Positions 34,676 through 43,126 of a stretch of DNA of 64,000 nucleotides are shown here, one piece after another. The translations under genes were made by a program, and so were the position numbers. The notes below the pieces were generated by a model. It was given only the letters and a program-made list of their open reading frames with translations. It was not told where the DNA came from and did not search any database. The stretch is from assembly GCA_028285445.1 (NCBI GenBank), contig JANQPQ010000043.1:176249-240248 (forward strand). Direction: 5' to 3'. The number at the start of each line of letters is the position of its first letter. The first letter of the stretch is position 1. The stretch comes from Cyclobacteriaceae bacterium. GTDB lineage: Bacteria; Bacteroidota; Bacteroidia; Cytophagales; Cyclobacteriaceae.

Positions 34676-36001
34676 CTAAATTTCTTTCAGCAATTTGTTC
34701 TGCGAAGATTGGTCAACCTGAGTTCTGAAGTTCGACAGGATATCAATAAAACTCGCAGATAGCTCCGATTCCTCAAATACCGGTTCATTATTTCCGCTGT
34801 TATCCAATTGCTCTATAACATAAGAGGGGGTTAGGCGGCTGGCATCCTGGGCCGGTTGATAGTGTGATTCATCTTCGTCGGTAATCACTTCCGACACCAG
34901 CCGGGCTGCGGTTAAGTTGCCTATAATTTTATGTAAGTATCTACTGGGTATTTTCAATTTTTGATTAATAGATGAGAAGCTGGCAGGGCCTTGCCCGTCA
35001 ACAAATTCCTTTACAATAACATGCATCACCAACAGCGAGCACATCTTTTTGTTGTGGTCGCTGTAATCTACTTTCTCCCGTTCATATTCAAACTTCTTGA
35101 TGTTCTGCGTGGCGTAAGCGATCTCGCCACCAAACAGTACTATTAGCCAGCTAATCTGGAGCCAACCCAGGAATAAAGGTAAAACGGCAAAACTGCCATA
35201 AATAGCATTGAATTCTGAAACATTGATCTGGAACCGGATCAAAACCCATTCAGTTAACAGGAATGCTGTTCCAGCCAAAACGCCAGCTGTAATTGCCGCC
35301 GGAACCTTCACTTTGGTGTTTGGCATAATAAGATAGAGCAGCGTAAAAAGCAGCCAGATTACAAAATAAGGGGCAAGACGAAGCAGAGGAAAGATTACTC
35401 CTTTGAACAAGCCAATCAGTCTTACGGTTTGTGTAAGGTCTTGAATTGTATTTGTTACAAAAACTGTAAGGCTGTTGGATACCACCATTAGCACCGGAGC
35501 AATCAAAATGATGGTTAAATAATCAGTGAACTTGCGCACTAGTGGTCTTTCCTGCTTTATATACCATATATCGTTAAAAGACTTTTCGATATGATTCAGC
35601 AGCTCCATTACGCTATATACCAAAAGCACTGTACCAATTCCAGCAATGAGGCCTCCCTTGGTATTGTCTAAAAGGTTGCGCGCAAACTCGAGGCCAGTAG
35701 TAAGTACTTCTTCACGCCCGCTGAAATTCTCGGCTAATTGTGTCTCTAATTCCCTGTCGAGGCCAAAACCTTTAGCAATGCCAAAGGCCATAGCCAAAAC
35801 CGGTACGATCGATAGCAAAGAAAAGAAGGTCAAAGCCGAAGCCCGCATTCTAACTTTGTCGTCTAGAAAGCCCTTGTAGGCCAGCAGTACTATTTTCAGG
35901 ATCTGGATAAAGAACCTCAGTACTTTGCCTTTTTTCTCCACGTCTATGTCCCATATCCGCGTCTCCAAAAAGTCCTTTATGTCATTGTAGATCTTTAGCA
36001 A
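34676..36001 (-). CDS. YihY/virulence factor BrkB-family membrane protein
   Basis: The 441-residue protein contains the YihY/BrkB core of six membrane helices (about residues 45-300), with the R-M-R-A-S-A-L-T-F start, N-D-I-W after helix 2, and G-x-x-A-G-T-A-F and Y-G-S-F-A-V-L-P-L-F-L-G-W-L-Q late in the core. A cytoplasmic winged-helix-like tail of about 120 residues follows (L-L-V-M-H-V-I-V-K-E-F, then S-S-I-N-Q-K-L-K-I-P). The family was once misnamed RNase BN; its transport role is not settled. The gene stands alone on the minus strand and is convergent with the lipoprotein gene. Confidence 0.9.
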   Translation of the reverse strand: MLKIYNDIKDFLETRIWDIDVEKKGKVLRFFIQILKIVLLAYKGFLDDKVRMRASALTFFSLLSIVPVLAMAFGIAKGFGLDRELETQLAENFSGREEVLTTGLEFARNLLDNTKGGLIAGIGTVLLVYSVMELLNHIEKSFNDIWYIKQERPLVRKFTDYLTIILIAPVLMVVSNSLTVFVTNTIQDLTQTVRLIGLFKGVIFPLLRLAPYFVIWLLFTLLYLIMPNTKVKVPAAITAGVLAGTAFLLTEWVLIRFQINVSEFNAIYGSFAVLPLFLGWLQISWLIVLFGGEIAYATQNIKKFEYEREKVDYSDHNKKMCSLLVMHVIVKEFVDGQGPASFSSINQKLKIPSRYLHKIIGNLTAARLVSEVITDEDESHYQPAQDASRLTPSYVIEQLDNSGNNEPVFEESELSASFIDILSNFRTQVDQSSQNKLLKEI

Positions 36002-36209
36002 TTCGTCTGGTTGTTAGATGTTTGAACTTGATAAATTTAGCAATTATTACCACTTCGGCTCCTACCTAGCCTCTCATTCCACCTTATGGCCGGCACAATG
36101 TTATCAATATGGCCAAAAGCAAACAGGAGTAAGATTTGAGAAGTCTAAGACGGTTTTTAGCGTTTACAATTTTCCGCTTGGAACTATTCAAAATTGAAAA
36201 GAACATAAA

Positions 36210-36707
36210 ATGATTGATATAAGAAAATTCCTTGTGCTAGCCCTTCTAATTTTTGTAAAATCAGCCTTGGCCACAGATTTAATCAAGGTGAAAGTGAGTC
36301 GAGTTATCGATGGTAATACCATTGAAGTAGTCACTGCTGAGGATGATATTATTACTGTTAAGCTAAAAGATGTGGACAGCCCGGAGTTAGGTCAGAAGTT
36401 TGCCGAGGAGGCCCGGTCTTTCACAAAACGAAAACTGCAAAATCGAGAGGTCTATGTCAGGATTCTTGGAAAGGATAGGTGGGGCAACCATGTGGCAACT
36501 GTCCAACTCTCTAAATCAAAAACGCTATCACACGAGTTGTTAAGGCAGGGTTTGGCCTGGAGGGATTATCGTTGTAATGACGAAAGCCTTGCCATTATCG
36601 AAGAGAACGCTCGCGCATCAAAGGAAGGACTTTGGGAAGAGGAGAGCCCAACACCACCCTGGGTTTTCAGACGTAAGCAAACCTCTACCATGGCAAAATA
36701 CAACTAA
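36210..36707 (+). CDS. SNase/thermonuclease-fold protein, catalytic residues substituted
   Basis: The 165-residue protein has a signal peptide (about residues 1-21) and a complete staphylococcal nuclease-like OB fold ending in G-L-W and P-P-W-V-F-R-R. The active-site positions are altered. The usual DGDT is DGNT (Asn36), the usual V-R-L arginine is Lys51 in VKLKDVD, and the second arginine (normally D-R-Y-G-R) is Asn93 in DRWGN. Glu59 (SPE) remains. Phosphodiester cleavage is therefore doubtful and nucleic acid binding is more likely. It is followed by another small secreted protein gene after 75 bases. Confidence 0.85.
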   Translation: MIDIRKFLVLALLIFVKSALATDLIKVKVSRVIDGNTIEVVTAEDDIITVKLKDVDSPELGQKFAEEARSFTKRKLQNREVYVRILGKDRWGNHVATVQLSKSKTLSHELLRQGLAWRDYRCNDESLAIIEENARASKEGLWEEESPTPPWVFRRKQTSTMAKYN

Positions 36708-36782
36708 GGTAAATTCTGTAGTTCGCAGGCAATTTATTTGAAAAGAGACTGTTATTATTGCGGTACGAATCAATGCTGAACT

Positions 36783-37178
36783 ATGAAACTCTACACCGCA
36801 ATGTTGCTGTTCTTGTCTCCACTGGCCTTGTTTGGCCAGGATACTAACAATGTTAGCTCGAGGGACAACAAGCCTGTAAGTGTTGAGGAGTCAAAGCCAG
36901 CACCAGTCAGAAATTGGGGCGGATATCCTATAAAGAACTTCCCCCGAGCGAAATTTTCAGGTGTAAAAACGCCAGGGCGCGACATAGGAGGCAAACGTCT
37001 CACATTAAAGATGTATGATGAGATGCTTGCACAAAAAAGGCAAGATTTTCACAAACGCCTTCGCAAAAACCGTAAGCTCGATAGGAAAATCGAAAAGAAG
37101 ATGAGAAAGGAATGGTATTTCCTGTTACAATACGGATACATACCTAAAAAATCAATTCGTAAGAAAAATCATATGTAG
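36783..37178 (+). CDS. small secreted basic protein, unknown function
   Basis: The 131-residue product has a signal peptide (cleavage near LALFGQ, residue 19). Its second half is very rich in Lys and Arg (about residues 82-128), which would give a strongly positive periplasmic or surface domain. No domain is recognised. The gene follows the degenerate nuclease-fold gene on the same strand, and both products are predicted to be exported, so a shared nucleic acid or polyanion context is possible but unproven. Confidence 0.6.
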   Translation: MKLYTAMLLFLSPLALFGQDTNNVSSRDNKPVSVEESKPAPVRNWGGYPIKNFPRAKFSGVKTPGRDIGGKRLTLKMYDEMLAQKRQDFHKRLRKNRKLDRKIEKKMRKEWYFLLQYGYIPKKSIRKKNHM

Positions 37179-37227
37179 GGCGAGTGACCCAGCCTATTGT
37201 TTACCTTTAAGGTCCAGCAACTATGTT

Positions 37228-37896
37228 GTGGACAACATTCATCGCTATATAGAACACACCAATCTCAAGCCCACCATCACCGATAGAGATGTTGACGCTC
37301 TCGTAAAAGAAGGAATTGAAAATCAGTTCGTGGGTATTTGCTTACCACCTTTTTGGGTAAAGCGGGCAAGCAGAGAATTATCTGGTTCAAACGTGCAGTT
37401 AGTTACTGTTGCGGGATTTCCGTTGGGTTACCATATGACAGAGACTAAGCTGACGGAGATGGATCGGGCCATTGCAGATGGGGCGAATGAGATAGACATG
37501 GTTATGGATATATCCGCTTTTAAAACAGGTATGCCCTGGACCAAAATTGAGATAGCAAAGAGCAGTAAGTTGGCTCATGAGGCAGGCGTTATCTTGAAAG
37601 TGATTATTGAAACCGCCTATTTGTCTAAACAGGAAATTATTGACGCCGCAAATCTGGCTAAAGATGCTGGTGCTGATTTCATAAAAACCTCAACTGGCTT
37701 TGCACCTTCCGGGGCCAATGTAGACGACATTGTGATGCTGAGAAAAGAACTTCCTTCCAATGTAGGCATTAAGGCGTCAGGAGGCATTAAGACCTATCAG
37801 CAGGCGCAAGAGTTGATTACCGCGGGAGCAGATAGGTTGGGGACATCATCTGGATTGGAGATTGTGAAGCAAGGCAGGCAAAATGAAGCATCTTAA
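37228..37896 (+). CDS. deoC: deoxyribose-phosphate aldolase
   Basis: From GTG 37228 the protein has 222 residues, the normal DERA length. The Schiff-base lysine is Lys153 (IKTSTGF), the supporting lysine is Lys182 (IKASGGI), and the acidic proton relay is Asp90 (EIDMVMD). It cleaves 2-deoxyribose 5-phosphate into glyceraldehyde 3-phosphate and acetaldehyde, recycling deoxynucleosides in the cytoplasm. The ATG at 37223 is out of frame, so GTG is the likely start. Its end overlaps the acylphosphatase gene by 14 bases, so the two are co-expressed. Confidence 0.95.
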   Translation: MDNIHRYIEHTNLKPTITDRDVDALVKEGIENQFVGICLPPFWVKRASRELSGSNVQLVTVAGFPLGYHMTETKLTEMDRAIADGANEIDMVMDISAFKTGMPWTKIEIAKSSKLAHEAGVILKVIIETAYLSKQEIIDAANLAKDAGADFIKTSTGFAPSGANVDDIVMLRKELPSNVGIKASGGIKTYQQAQELITAGADRLGTSSGLEIVKQGRQNEAS

Positions 37897-38152
37897 CTTA
37901 ACAGTAACAGGCCGGGTGCAAGGCGTTTTTTTTAGGGCTTCAACCCGCGAAAAAGCCGCGGAGCTTGGGGTTACGGGCTGGGTTATGAATACCCAGCAAG
38001 GTCAAGTTTATATTGAAGTAGAAGGTAGCGAGAATCAACTGGAGGCCTTTGTGGCTTGGTGCAGGAAAGGTCCAAGGCTGGCCAAAGTTACCAACATTGA
38101 GATTGCCGAAGCACCAGTTAATCAATTTCAGGATTTTCAAATAAAATATTGA
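37883..38152 (+). CDS. acyP: acylphosphatase
   Basis: The 89-residue protein is a complete acylphosphatase: G-R-V-Q-G-V-F-F-R with the catalytic Arg18, and G-W-V-M-N with the catalytic Asn36. It hydrolyses carboxyl-phosphate anhydrides such as acetyl phosphate or 1,3-bisphosphoglycerate in the cytoplasm. The start lies inside the last codons of deoC (14-base overlap), implying coupled translation. A metabolic link is plausible, since DERA yields glyceraldehyde 3-phosphate and acetaldehyde, but it is not proven. It is convergent with the next gene with 3 bases between stops. Confidence 0.93.
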   Translation: MKHLNLTVTGRVQGVFFRASTREKAAELGVTGWVMNTQQGQVYIEVEGSENQLEAFVAWCRKGPRLAKVTNIEIAEAPVNQFQDFQIKY

Positions 38153-38155
38153 TTT

Positions 38156-38791
38156 CTAGGCACTTTTAAACTCTTGTATCCCCCTGTACTTGTAAACCTT
38201 CAGATTAAAGTGCTGCGCTAAAAATACTTTAAAACGATTGGCTGCCAACTGAGCTTTGGCTTCACCTTCTGATAATACTGCGGCTTCAAGCACTGCCCGC
38301 AGAAATGTGGGCGATTGGTAAAACTTCTCTGCCCAGGCCAAAAATTGCTCTCTCCATTGCTCCTGGAATTTATCAAATTGAGACCTACCGTCGAACATTA
38401 ACTCCAGTTGATTATCCGGGCTCAGGTAGCGATAGATGCCAGCCAGGTCCTGATAAAACTCAAACAACTTATTGTAGCGCGGTGCCCGACTTTGATTAAT
38501 ATCAGCAATGGTATCGTCAACCAGCCCAAGGGGATTGTGATTCTGCCTGTAGAATTGAATTGCCCTTTTTACGAGGAGAGTAAGGAGCTCCTGCCGTTGA
38601 ACAAACTGAGCTTCTTTAAGGATGTAGTTTTTATCCAACGGAAATAACTTGCTGCCTGCCAGTGGTTTGGTTGCCATTACAGCCATTATCTCACCACAAA
38701 TATAGCAATAGTGGCCGTGATTAGCGCTATCTCTGGAACGAATAGGCACGACATTATATGGAATTGCACAATCCGGGGAATTGTGTGTCAT
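38156..38791 (-). CDS. hypothetical helical protein with an N-terminal CxxC
   Basis: The 211-residue frame begins with a short region containing H-Y-C-Y-I-C-G (a single CxxC near residues 29-32) and then a soluble, mostly helical body rich in Gln, Phe and Leu. A second possible start is the ATG at 38677 (MATKPLAG), which would drop the CxxC. The presence of a conserved-looking C-G-E-I-M-A stretch makes the long form worth keeping. I do not recognise a family. It is convergent with acyP and stands alone. Confidence 0.55.
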   Translation of the reverse strand: MTHNSPDCAIPYNVVPIRSRDSANHGHYCYICGEIMAVMATKPLAGSKLFPLDKNYILKEAQFVQRQELLTLLVKRAIQFYRQNHNPLGLVDDTIADINQSRAPRYNKLFEFYQDLAGIYRYLSPDNQLELMFDGRSQFDKFQEQWREQFLAWAEKFYQSPTFLRAVLEAAVLSEGEAKAQLAANRFKVFLAQHFNLKVYKYRGIQEFKSA

Positions 38792-39119
38792 GCTGGCAGT
38801 AGGCCTGGTGTGCTACCTCAAGAGAACATGTAATCTGATCGCAAATGTGTGAAATCCGGTGGATAAGTTGTTCATAACTTAAATCACCATTTTGCTTAAT
38901 TGCAAGGCTTTACTTGACTCAAAATACCACCCAACTTCTGTCAAGTATTCCATGTTACGTTTATATTAACTTTCTCTGAAAACAATTAGTTAAAAGATAA
39001 AATTATTCAATCTTGCAAAATTTCAAGAACTGGTACTTTTGAAATAGAAATCTACAATAGAGTAAATCCTACAACAGTAGAAAATAAATCAATAACTACA
39101 TTAATCAACCGTTCAAGTT
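38792..39119. other. 328-base intergenic region before the Oar-like receptor
   Basis: No coding sequence is visible. It holds a hairpin at 38858-38888 (GGTG, TAAGTT, six-base loop, AACTTA, CACC), a GTGGATAA resembling a single DnaA box at 38859-38866, and the receptor promoter at 39012-39041. The rest is AT-rich leader. Confidence 0.6.
39012..39041 (+). promoter_or_regulatory. Bacteroidota-type promoter of the Oar-like receptor
   Basis: CTTG (39012-39015), 18 bases, and TACTTTTG (39034-39041) fit the -33 and -7 elements of the Bacteroidota housekeeping consensus. The expected transcript start is about 39048, leaving a leader near 72 bases before the ATG. Confidence 0.5.
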
Positions 39120-42100
39120 ATGAAACGAAAACTACTACTGCTGGCTATGCTGTGTATGGCCAGTTTCTCTCTTATTTACGGACAAGGTGTGACAACCTCC
39201 CGCATGAATGGCCGGGTGGTAGACGCTAACGGCGAGGGACTTCCCGGTGCCACTGTCATAGCTGTCCACGTTCCTACTGGAAGTCAGTATGGCAACGTAA
39301 CTGATCCTGATGGCTATTTCAGGATTCCAAACATGAATGTTGGTGGCCCCTACACAATCACTATTTCATTTGTTGGCTACCAATCTTTTGAAAAACCTAA
39401 TGTATACCTTACGCTGGGTCAGACATTGAAACTCGACGCCACTCTTAGCGAAGACGTAACAGAGTTGGAAGGTGTGGAAATTGTTGCAAACCGTAACGAT
39501 ATCTTCGATGGTAACAGAACCGGACAGGAAACAGTTGTTAACGAGCAAACAATCAATGCACTTCCTACACTAGCCAGAAGAATTGGCGACTTCGCCAGGT
39601 TTAATCCACAGGCTAACATTCAGGAAGGTAGTGATGGTTTTACCATTTCCCTGGGTGGAATGAATAACAGGTTCAACGCTATCTTCATTGATGGAGCTGT
39701 TAACAATGATGTTTTTGGACTGGCTGGTAGTGGTACAAATGGTGGTCAAGCTGGAGCTTCACCCATTAGTATTGATGCTATTGAGCAGTTTCAAATTGCA
39801 GTAGCACCTTTTGATGTCAGGCAATCAGGTTTTGCAGGCGGTTCTATCAGTGCAGTTACACGTAGTGGAACAAATGAATTTGAAGGTTCTGCCTACTACT
39901 TGGTAAGAAATGAAAACTTTGCTGGTAAAACTCCTGTAGATGATGAGTCTTTGGGAATTGAAAGAACCAAACTGGATGAGTTCTCAGCAAAAACTTATGG
40001 TGTTAGAGTAGGTGGACCGATTGTTAAGAACAAGGCGTTCTTCTTCTTCAATGCTGAAGTTCAGAGGGATGAAACACCATTGCCATTTGATTTTGCAACA
40101 TACCAGGGCGATGCCACTATTGGAGACATCAACAGCCTGATAAGTCACTTGAATGGTTTAGGTTACGACCCCGGTCCATTTGATCAAAACGAGGCATTTA
40201 CCAACGCGGAGAGGTTCCTGGTTAAATTTGATTTTAACCTTGGAAGCAATCACAAACTTGCAGTAAGGCACTCATATACTAATATTGAGAACTTAGAGGG
40301 TGTTCAAAGTAACACCAGGAATATTCGTTTCCTGAATAGCTCTGAACTGTTCCCATCTACGACTAACTCCACTTCTATTGAATTAAAAAGTACTTTAGGA
40401 GATAATAAGTCGAACCACCTGACTTTGGGTTATACATCGGTTCGTGATGATCGTGATCCAAGCGGTGCGGATTTCCCATACGTTAGTATCGCTGATGGCC
40501 CCGGTACCATAACATTTGGTAGTGAGCGGTTTTCAACCGCGAATGCTCTTGACCAGGACATTTTTACTATCACTAACAACTTTGAGATCTACAAAGGAAA
40601 GCACACAATTACTATTGGTACTCACAACGAATTCTACGATGTGTATAACCTTTTCATTCCTTTTAACTTCGGATCGTATGAGTATGAGAGAAACACCCCA
40701 ATCGGGAATAGCAACCTAGAAGATTTCATCAATGGTGAAAACTCTAGTTTCTTCATCAGAAGTTTCTCTTTGAGAGATAACATCGTTGGAGATGGCTCTG
40801 TGGCGGCTGCCGAGTTTAATGGCATGCAACTGGGTTTCTACGTACAAGACGAATTCCAGGTTAGTGATAAGCTGAAACTTACTGGTGGTGTAAGAATTGA
40901 TGTGCCGATATGGCCAGATGATACTCCGGCTAATAGCGACTTCAACTCTAACGCTATCCCCGCTATGGAAGGATTTGGTTATGACCTTGGAGGCGCTCAA
41001 GTTGGTAAATTCATTGACCCTCAGGTTATGTTCGCCCCCAGACTTGGTTTCAACTACGACCTGCAAGGAAATCAAACTACGCAAATTCGTGGTGGTATTG
41101 GAGTCTTTAACAGTCGTATCCCTCTGGTATGGCCAGGTGGTTCGTACAACAACACTGGTCTCAATAGAGGTACAGACTTGCGATTCGGTGATCTGCCATT
41201 CACCGCAGATCCAAGAGGTCAGTTCCAGTCTGTTCAGCCAGGATCTGGCTCTCCTTCAGGAGATATCGACCTGTTCGTAGACGACTTCAAATACCCTCAG
41301 GTAATGAAGCTGAACCTCGCTGTAGACCATAAACTACCTTGGGGATTAATAGGAACTGTTGAAGGTCTTTATACTGACTTCATCAATAACATCCTTTATC
41401 AGAATGTAAACATTAAGCCAACGCAAGACGATGGGTCTCCTCTGCCACGTTTAACAGGAACTCCTGATAACCGTCCTCTCTATAACGATAGTGATAGAAT
41501 TGATGGTACTTATGGCAGAGTGTTATTGGCAAGCAACACCAGTGAGGGTTATGCTTACACCATCACGGCGCAAGTACAGAAGCCTTTTGAAAATGGGTTA
41601 ACTGCAAGTGTTGCCTATACCTACGGAGATGCGTTCTCTGTGTTTGATGGTACTTCTTCTCAGAACTCTTCACAGTGGAGAGGCCTGCACAGCGTGCAGG
41701 GAAGAAACTTTACTTCCGGAGCACAGCGCTCTGACTTCTCTCAAGGTTCAAGAGTGATTGCTCAGGTTTCTTATAGAAAAGAATATGCTGGATTCGGTGC
41801 TTCTCAAATCTCACTATTCTACAATGGCCAATCCGGTCGACCATTCTCTTACATTTACAATGATGGTGGTAACCTGAATAATGAAGATTCAAGAGAGCGT
41901 AACCTGATTTACGTACCTGCGAATGCCAGTGAGATTATTTTGATTGACGATGGTTCAAGAACAGCAGCTCAGCAGTGGGCAGAGCTTGATGCATTCATCG
42001 CCAGCGATGACTACTTGAGCGAAAGAAGAGGCCAGTATGCCGAAAGAAACCAAAGTCGTTCTCCATTCGAGAACATCATTGACTTGAGATTCTTGCAAGA

Positions 42101-42392
42101 CTTCTACCTTGAAATGGGCAATGGCAAGCGAAACACAATTCAGTTCTCACTTGACATCTTTAACTTCACCAACCTTCTTAACAAGGATTGGGGTAGAAGA
42201 TACAATGCCGGTAGCTTCGGTAACTTCGAGCTCTTAAACTTCGAAGGATTCCAGGCTGATGGTACTACACCTGAATTTACTTTCGATGGCGTTAAGAACA
42301 ACGAGCCTTGGGCTGACAACATTGTTGACTCAGGATTCAGAAGTGCAAGATGGCAGATGCAAGTAGGTGTGAGATACATCTTCGGAAACTAG
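39120..42392 (+). CDS. Oar-like TonB-dependent receptor
   Basis: The 1090-residue protein has a signal peptide (ending near LIYGQ), a carboxypeptidase-regulatory-like domain (about 28-118; G-R-V-V-D-A-N-G-E-G-L-P-G-A-T-V), a plug (about 130-245; G-G-M-N-N-R-F-N-A-I-F-I-D-G) and a large barrel ending in aromatic-terminated strands (V-G-V-R-Y-I-F-G-N). It lacks an STN domain, so it does not itself signal to FecR. The layout resembles Myxococcus Oar and its many Bacteroidota homologues, thought to move proteins or peptides across the outer membrane. Its own promoter and a terminator make it monocistronic. No SusD gene follows. Confidence 0.92.
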   Translation: MKRKLLLLAMLCMASFSLIYGQGVTTSRMNGRVVDANGEGLPGATVIAVHVPTGSQYGNVTDPDGYFRIPNMNVGGPYTITISFVGYQSFEKPNVYLTLGQTLKLDATLSEDVTELEGVEIVANRNDIFDGNRTGQETVVNEQTINALPTLARRIGDFARFNPQANIQEGSDGFTISLGGMNNRFNAIFIDGAVNNDVFGLAGSGTNGGQAGASPISIDAIEQFQIAVAPFDVRQSGFAGGSISAVTRSGTNEFEGSAYYLVRNENFAGKTPVDDESLGIERTKLDEFSAKTYGVRVGGPIVKNKAFFFFNAEVQRDETPLPFDFATYQGDATIGDINSLISHLNGLGYDPGPFDQNEAFTNAERFLVKFDFNLGSNHKLAVRHSYTNIENLEGVQSNTRNIRFLNSSELFPSTTNSTSIELKSTLGDNKSNHLTLGYTSVRDDRDPSGADFPYVSIADGPGTITFGSERFSTANALDQDIFTITNNFEIYKGKHTITIGTHNEFYDVYNLFIPFNFGSYEYERNTPIGNSNLEDFINGENSSFFIRSFSLRDNIVGDGSVAAAEFNGMQLGFYVQDEFQVSDKLKLTGGVRIDVPIWPDDTPANSDFNSNAIPAMEGFGYDLGGAQVGKFIDPQVMFAPRLGFNYDLQGNQTTQIRGGIGVFNSRIPLVWPGGSYNNTGLNRGTDLRFGDLPFTADPRGQFQSVQPGSGSPSGDIDLFVDDFKYPQVMKLNLAVDHKLPWGLIGTVEGLYTDFINNILYQNVNIKPTQDDGSPLPRLTGTPDNRPLYNDSDRIDGTYGRVLLASNTSEGYAYTITAQVQKPFENGLTASVAYTYGDAFSVFDGTSSQNSSQWRGLHSVQGRNFTSGAQRSDFSQGSRVIAQVSYRKEYAGFGASQISLFYNGQSGRPFSYIYNDGGNLNNEDSRERNLIYVPANASEIILIDDGSRTAAQQWAELDAFIASDDYLSERRGQYAERNQSRSPFENIIDLRFLQDFYLEMGNGKRNTIQFSLDIFNFTNLLNKDWGRRYNAGSFGNFELLNFEGFQADGTTPEFTFDGVKNNEPWADNIVDSGFRSARWQMQVGVRYIFGN

Positions 42393-42417
42393 TAAACAAT
42401 AGTACTAGCGATAAATG

Positions 42418-42444
42418 AAGGGGAGGCGTAAGCCTCCCTTTTTT
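42418..42444 (+). terminator. terminator of the Oar-like receptor gene
   Basis: GGGAGGC (42421-42427) and GCCTCCC (42432-42438) form a stem around a GTAA loop, extended by A-T and G-T pairs, followed by TTTTTT. It starts 26 bases after the stop codon. Confidence 0.9.
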
Positions 42445-42480
42445 GTTTGGGGAAGGAATTAGAGTTTGCTATAGTAGGTG

Positions 42481-43053
42481 TTAGCGCTTGGCTGCAATCA
42501 TTAGAATAGAATCTTCGTTGGCCATTTCTTCGTAAACTGATAACTCCAGGATTTCCCAATTACCATCAATCAGCTTTTCAAGGTGATCTCTGGTGTGGTA
42601 GTTGAATCGCATGCCGTGGAAGAATTCTTCTCCTTCTCCAGCCCAAAATGAATGGCAGACCAAGCCTCTGTGCGATAGCAGCTCATTTTGCCTTTTTATT
42701 GACTGCTCCAGCTCATCGTCGGTTAGATGGTGTAGTACTTTGTTGGAGTAGATGCAGTCGAAGGTCCGGTTAGTGTCAATCGTAACGGCATCTAACAATA
42801 AGAGATCGGCTGCTGGGTTGTTGGCTTTGTATTTTTCCAGGAATATTGGGGATAAGTCTGAACCAGTAACTTGGTAGTGCTCTGCAAGTAGGTTGAGATC
42901 TTTGCCTGGCCCTATACCCAACTCCAAAACTGTACTTTTATCTTCCAGGTGTTGCCTTAGAGTGGCAATAATTTCTTTACCATCATAGCCCTCCGCCATA
43001 CGGATATATTCGTCAGCTGTTTTTTCGGTATGATAAAATCTCTCTTCAGTCAT
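42481..43053 (-). CDS. class I SAM-dependent methyltransferase
   Basis: The 190-residue cytoplasmic protein has the SAM-binding motif I at about residues 39-48 (VLELGIGPGK), an acidic residue after the second strand (G-S-D-L-S-P), and motif II (F-D-C-I-Y-S-N-K-V-L-H-H-L). It belongs to the Methyltransf_11/25 group; the methyl acceptor is not predictable. It lies just after the nrdA terminator on the same strand and likely has its own promoter in the short gap. Nothing in the context fixes its pathway. Confidence 0.88.
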   Translation of the reverse strand: MTEERFYHTEKTADEYIRMAEGYDGKEIIATLRQHLEDKSTVLELGIGPGKDLNLLAEHYQVTGSDLSPIFLEKYKANNPAADLLLLDAVTIDTNRTFDCIYSNKVLHHLTDDELEQSIKRQNELLSHRGLVCHSFWAGEGEEFFHGMRFNYHTRDHLEKLIDGNWEILELSVYEEMANEDSILMIAAKR

Positions 43054-43075
43054 ATCTCAATTTAGGATTACAAAT

Positions 43076-43106
43076 AAAAAAGCCCAACACTTTCGCGTCG
43101 GGCTTT
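43076..43106 (-). terminator. terminator of nrdBA
   Basis: On the minus strand a 12-base stem (AAAGCCCGACGC with GTGTTGGGCTTT, two G-T pairs) closes a GAAA tetraloop and ends in TTTTTT. It lies 20 bases after the nrdA stop and 23 bases before the methyltransferase start. Confidence 0.9.
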
Positions 43107-43126
43107 AAATTCTTGATAACTCTTCC

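Noticed and set aside
38858..38888. GTGGATAA with a nearby dyad, resembling a DnaA box
   Set aside because: Only one imperfect copy is present, with no AT-rich unwinding element or dnaA/gidA-type neighbours, so an origin is not supported.
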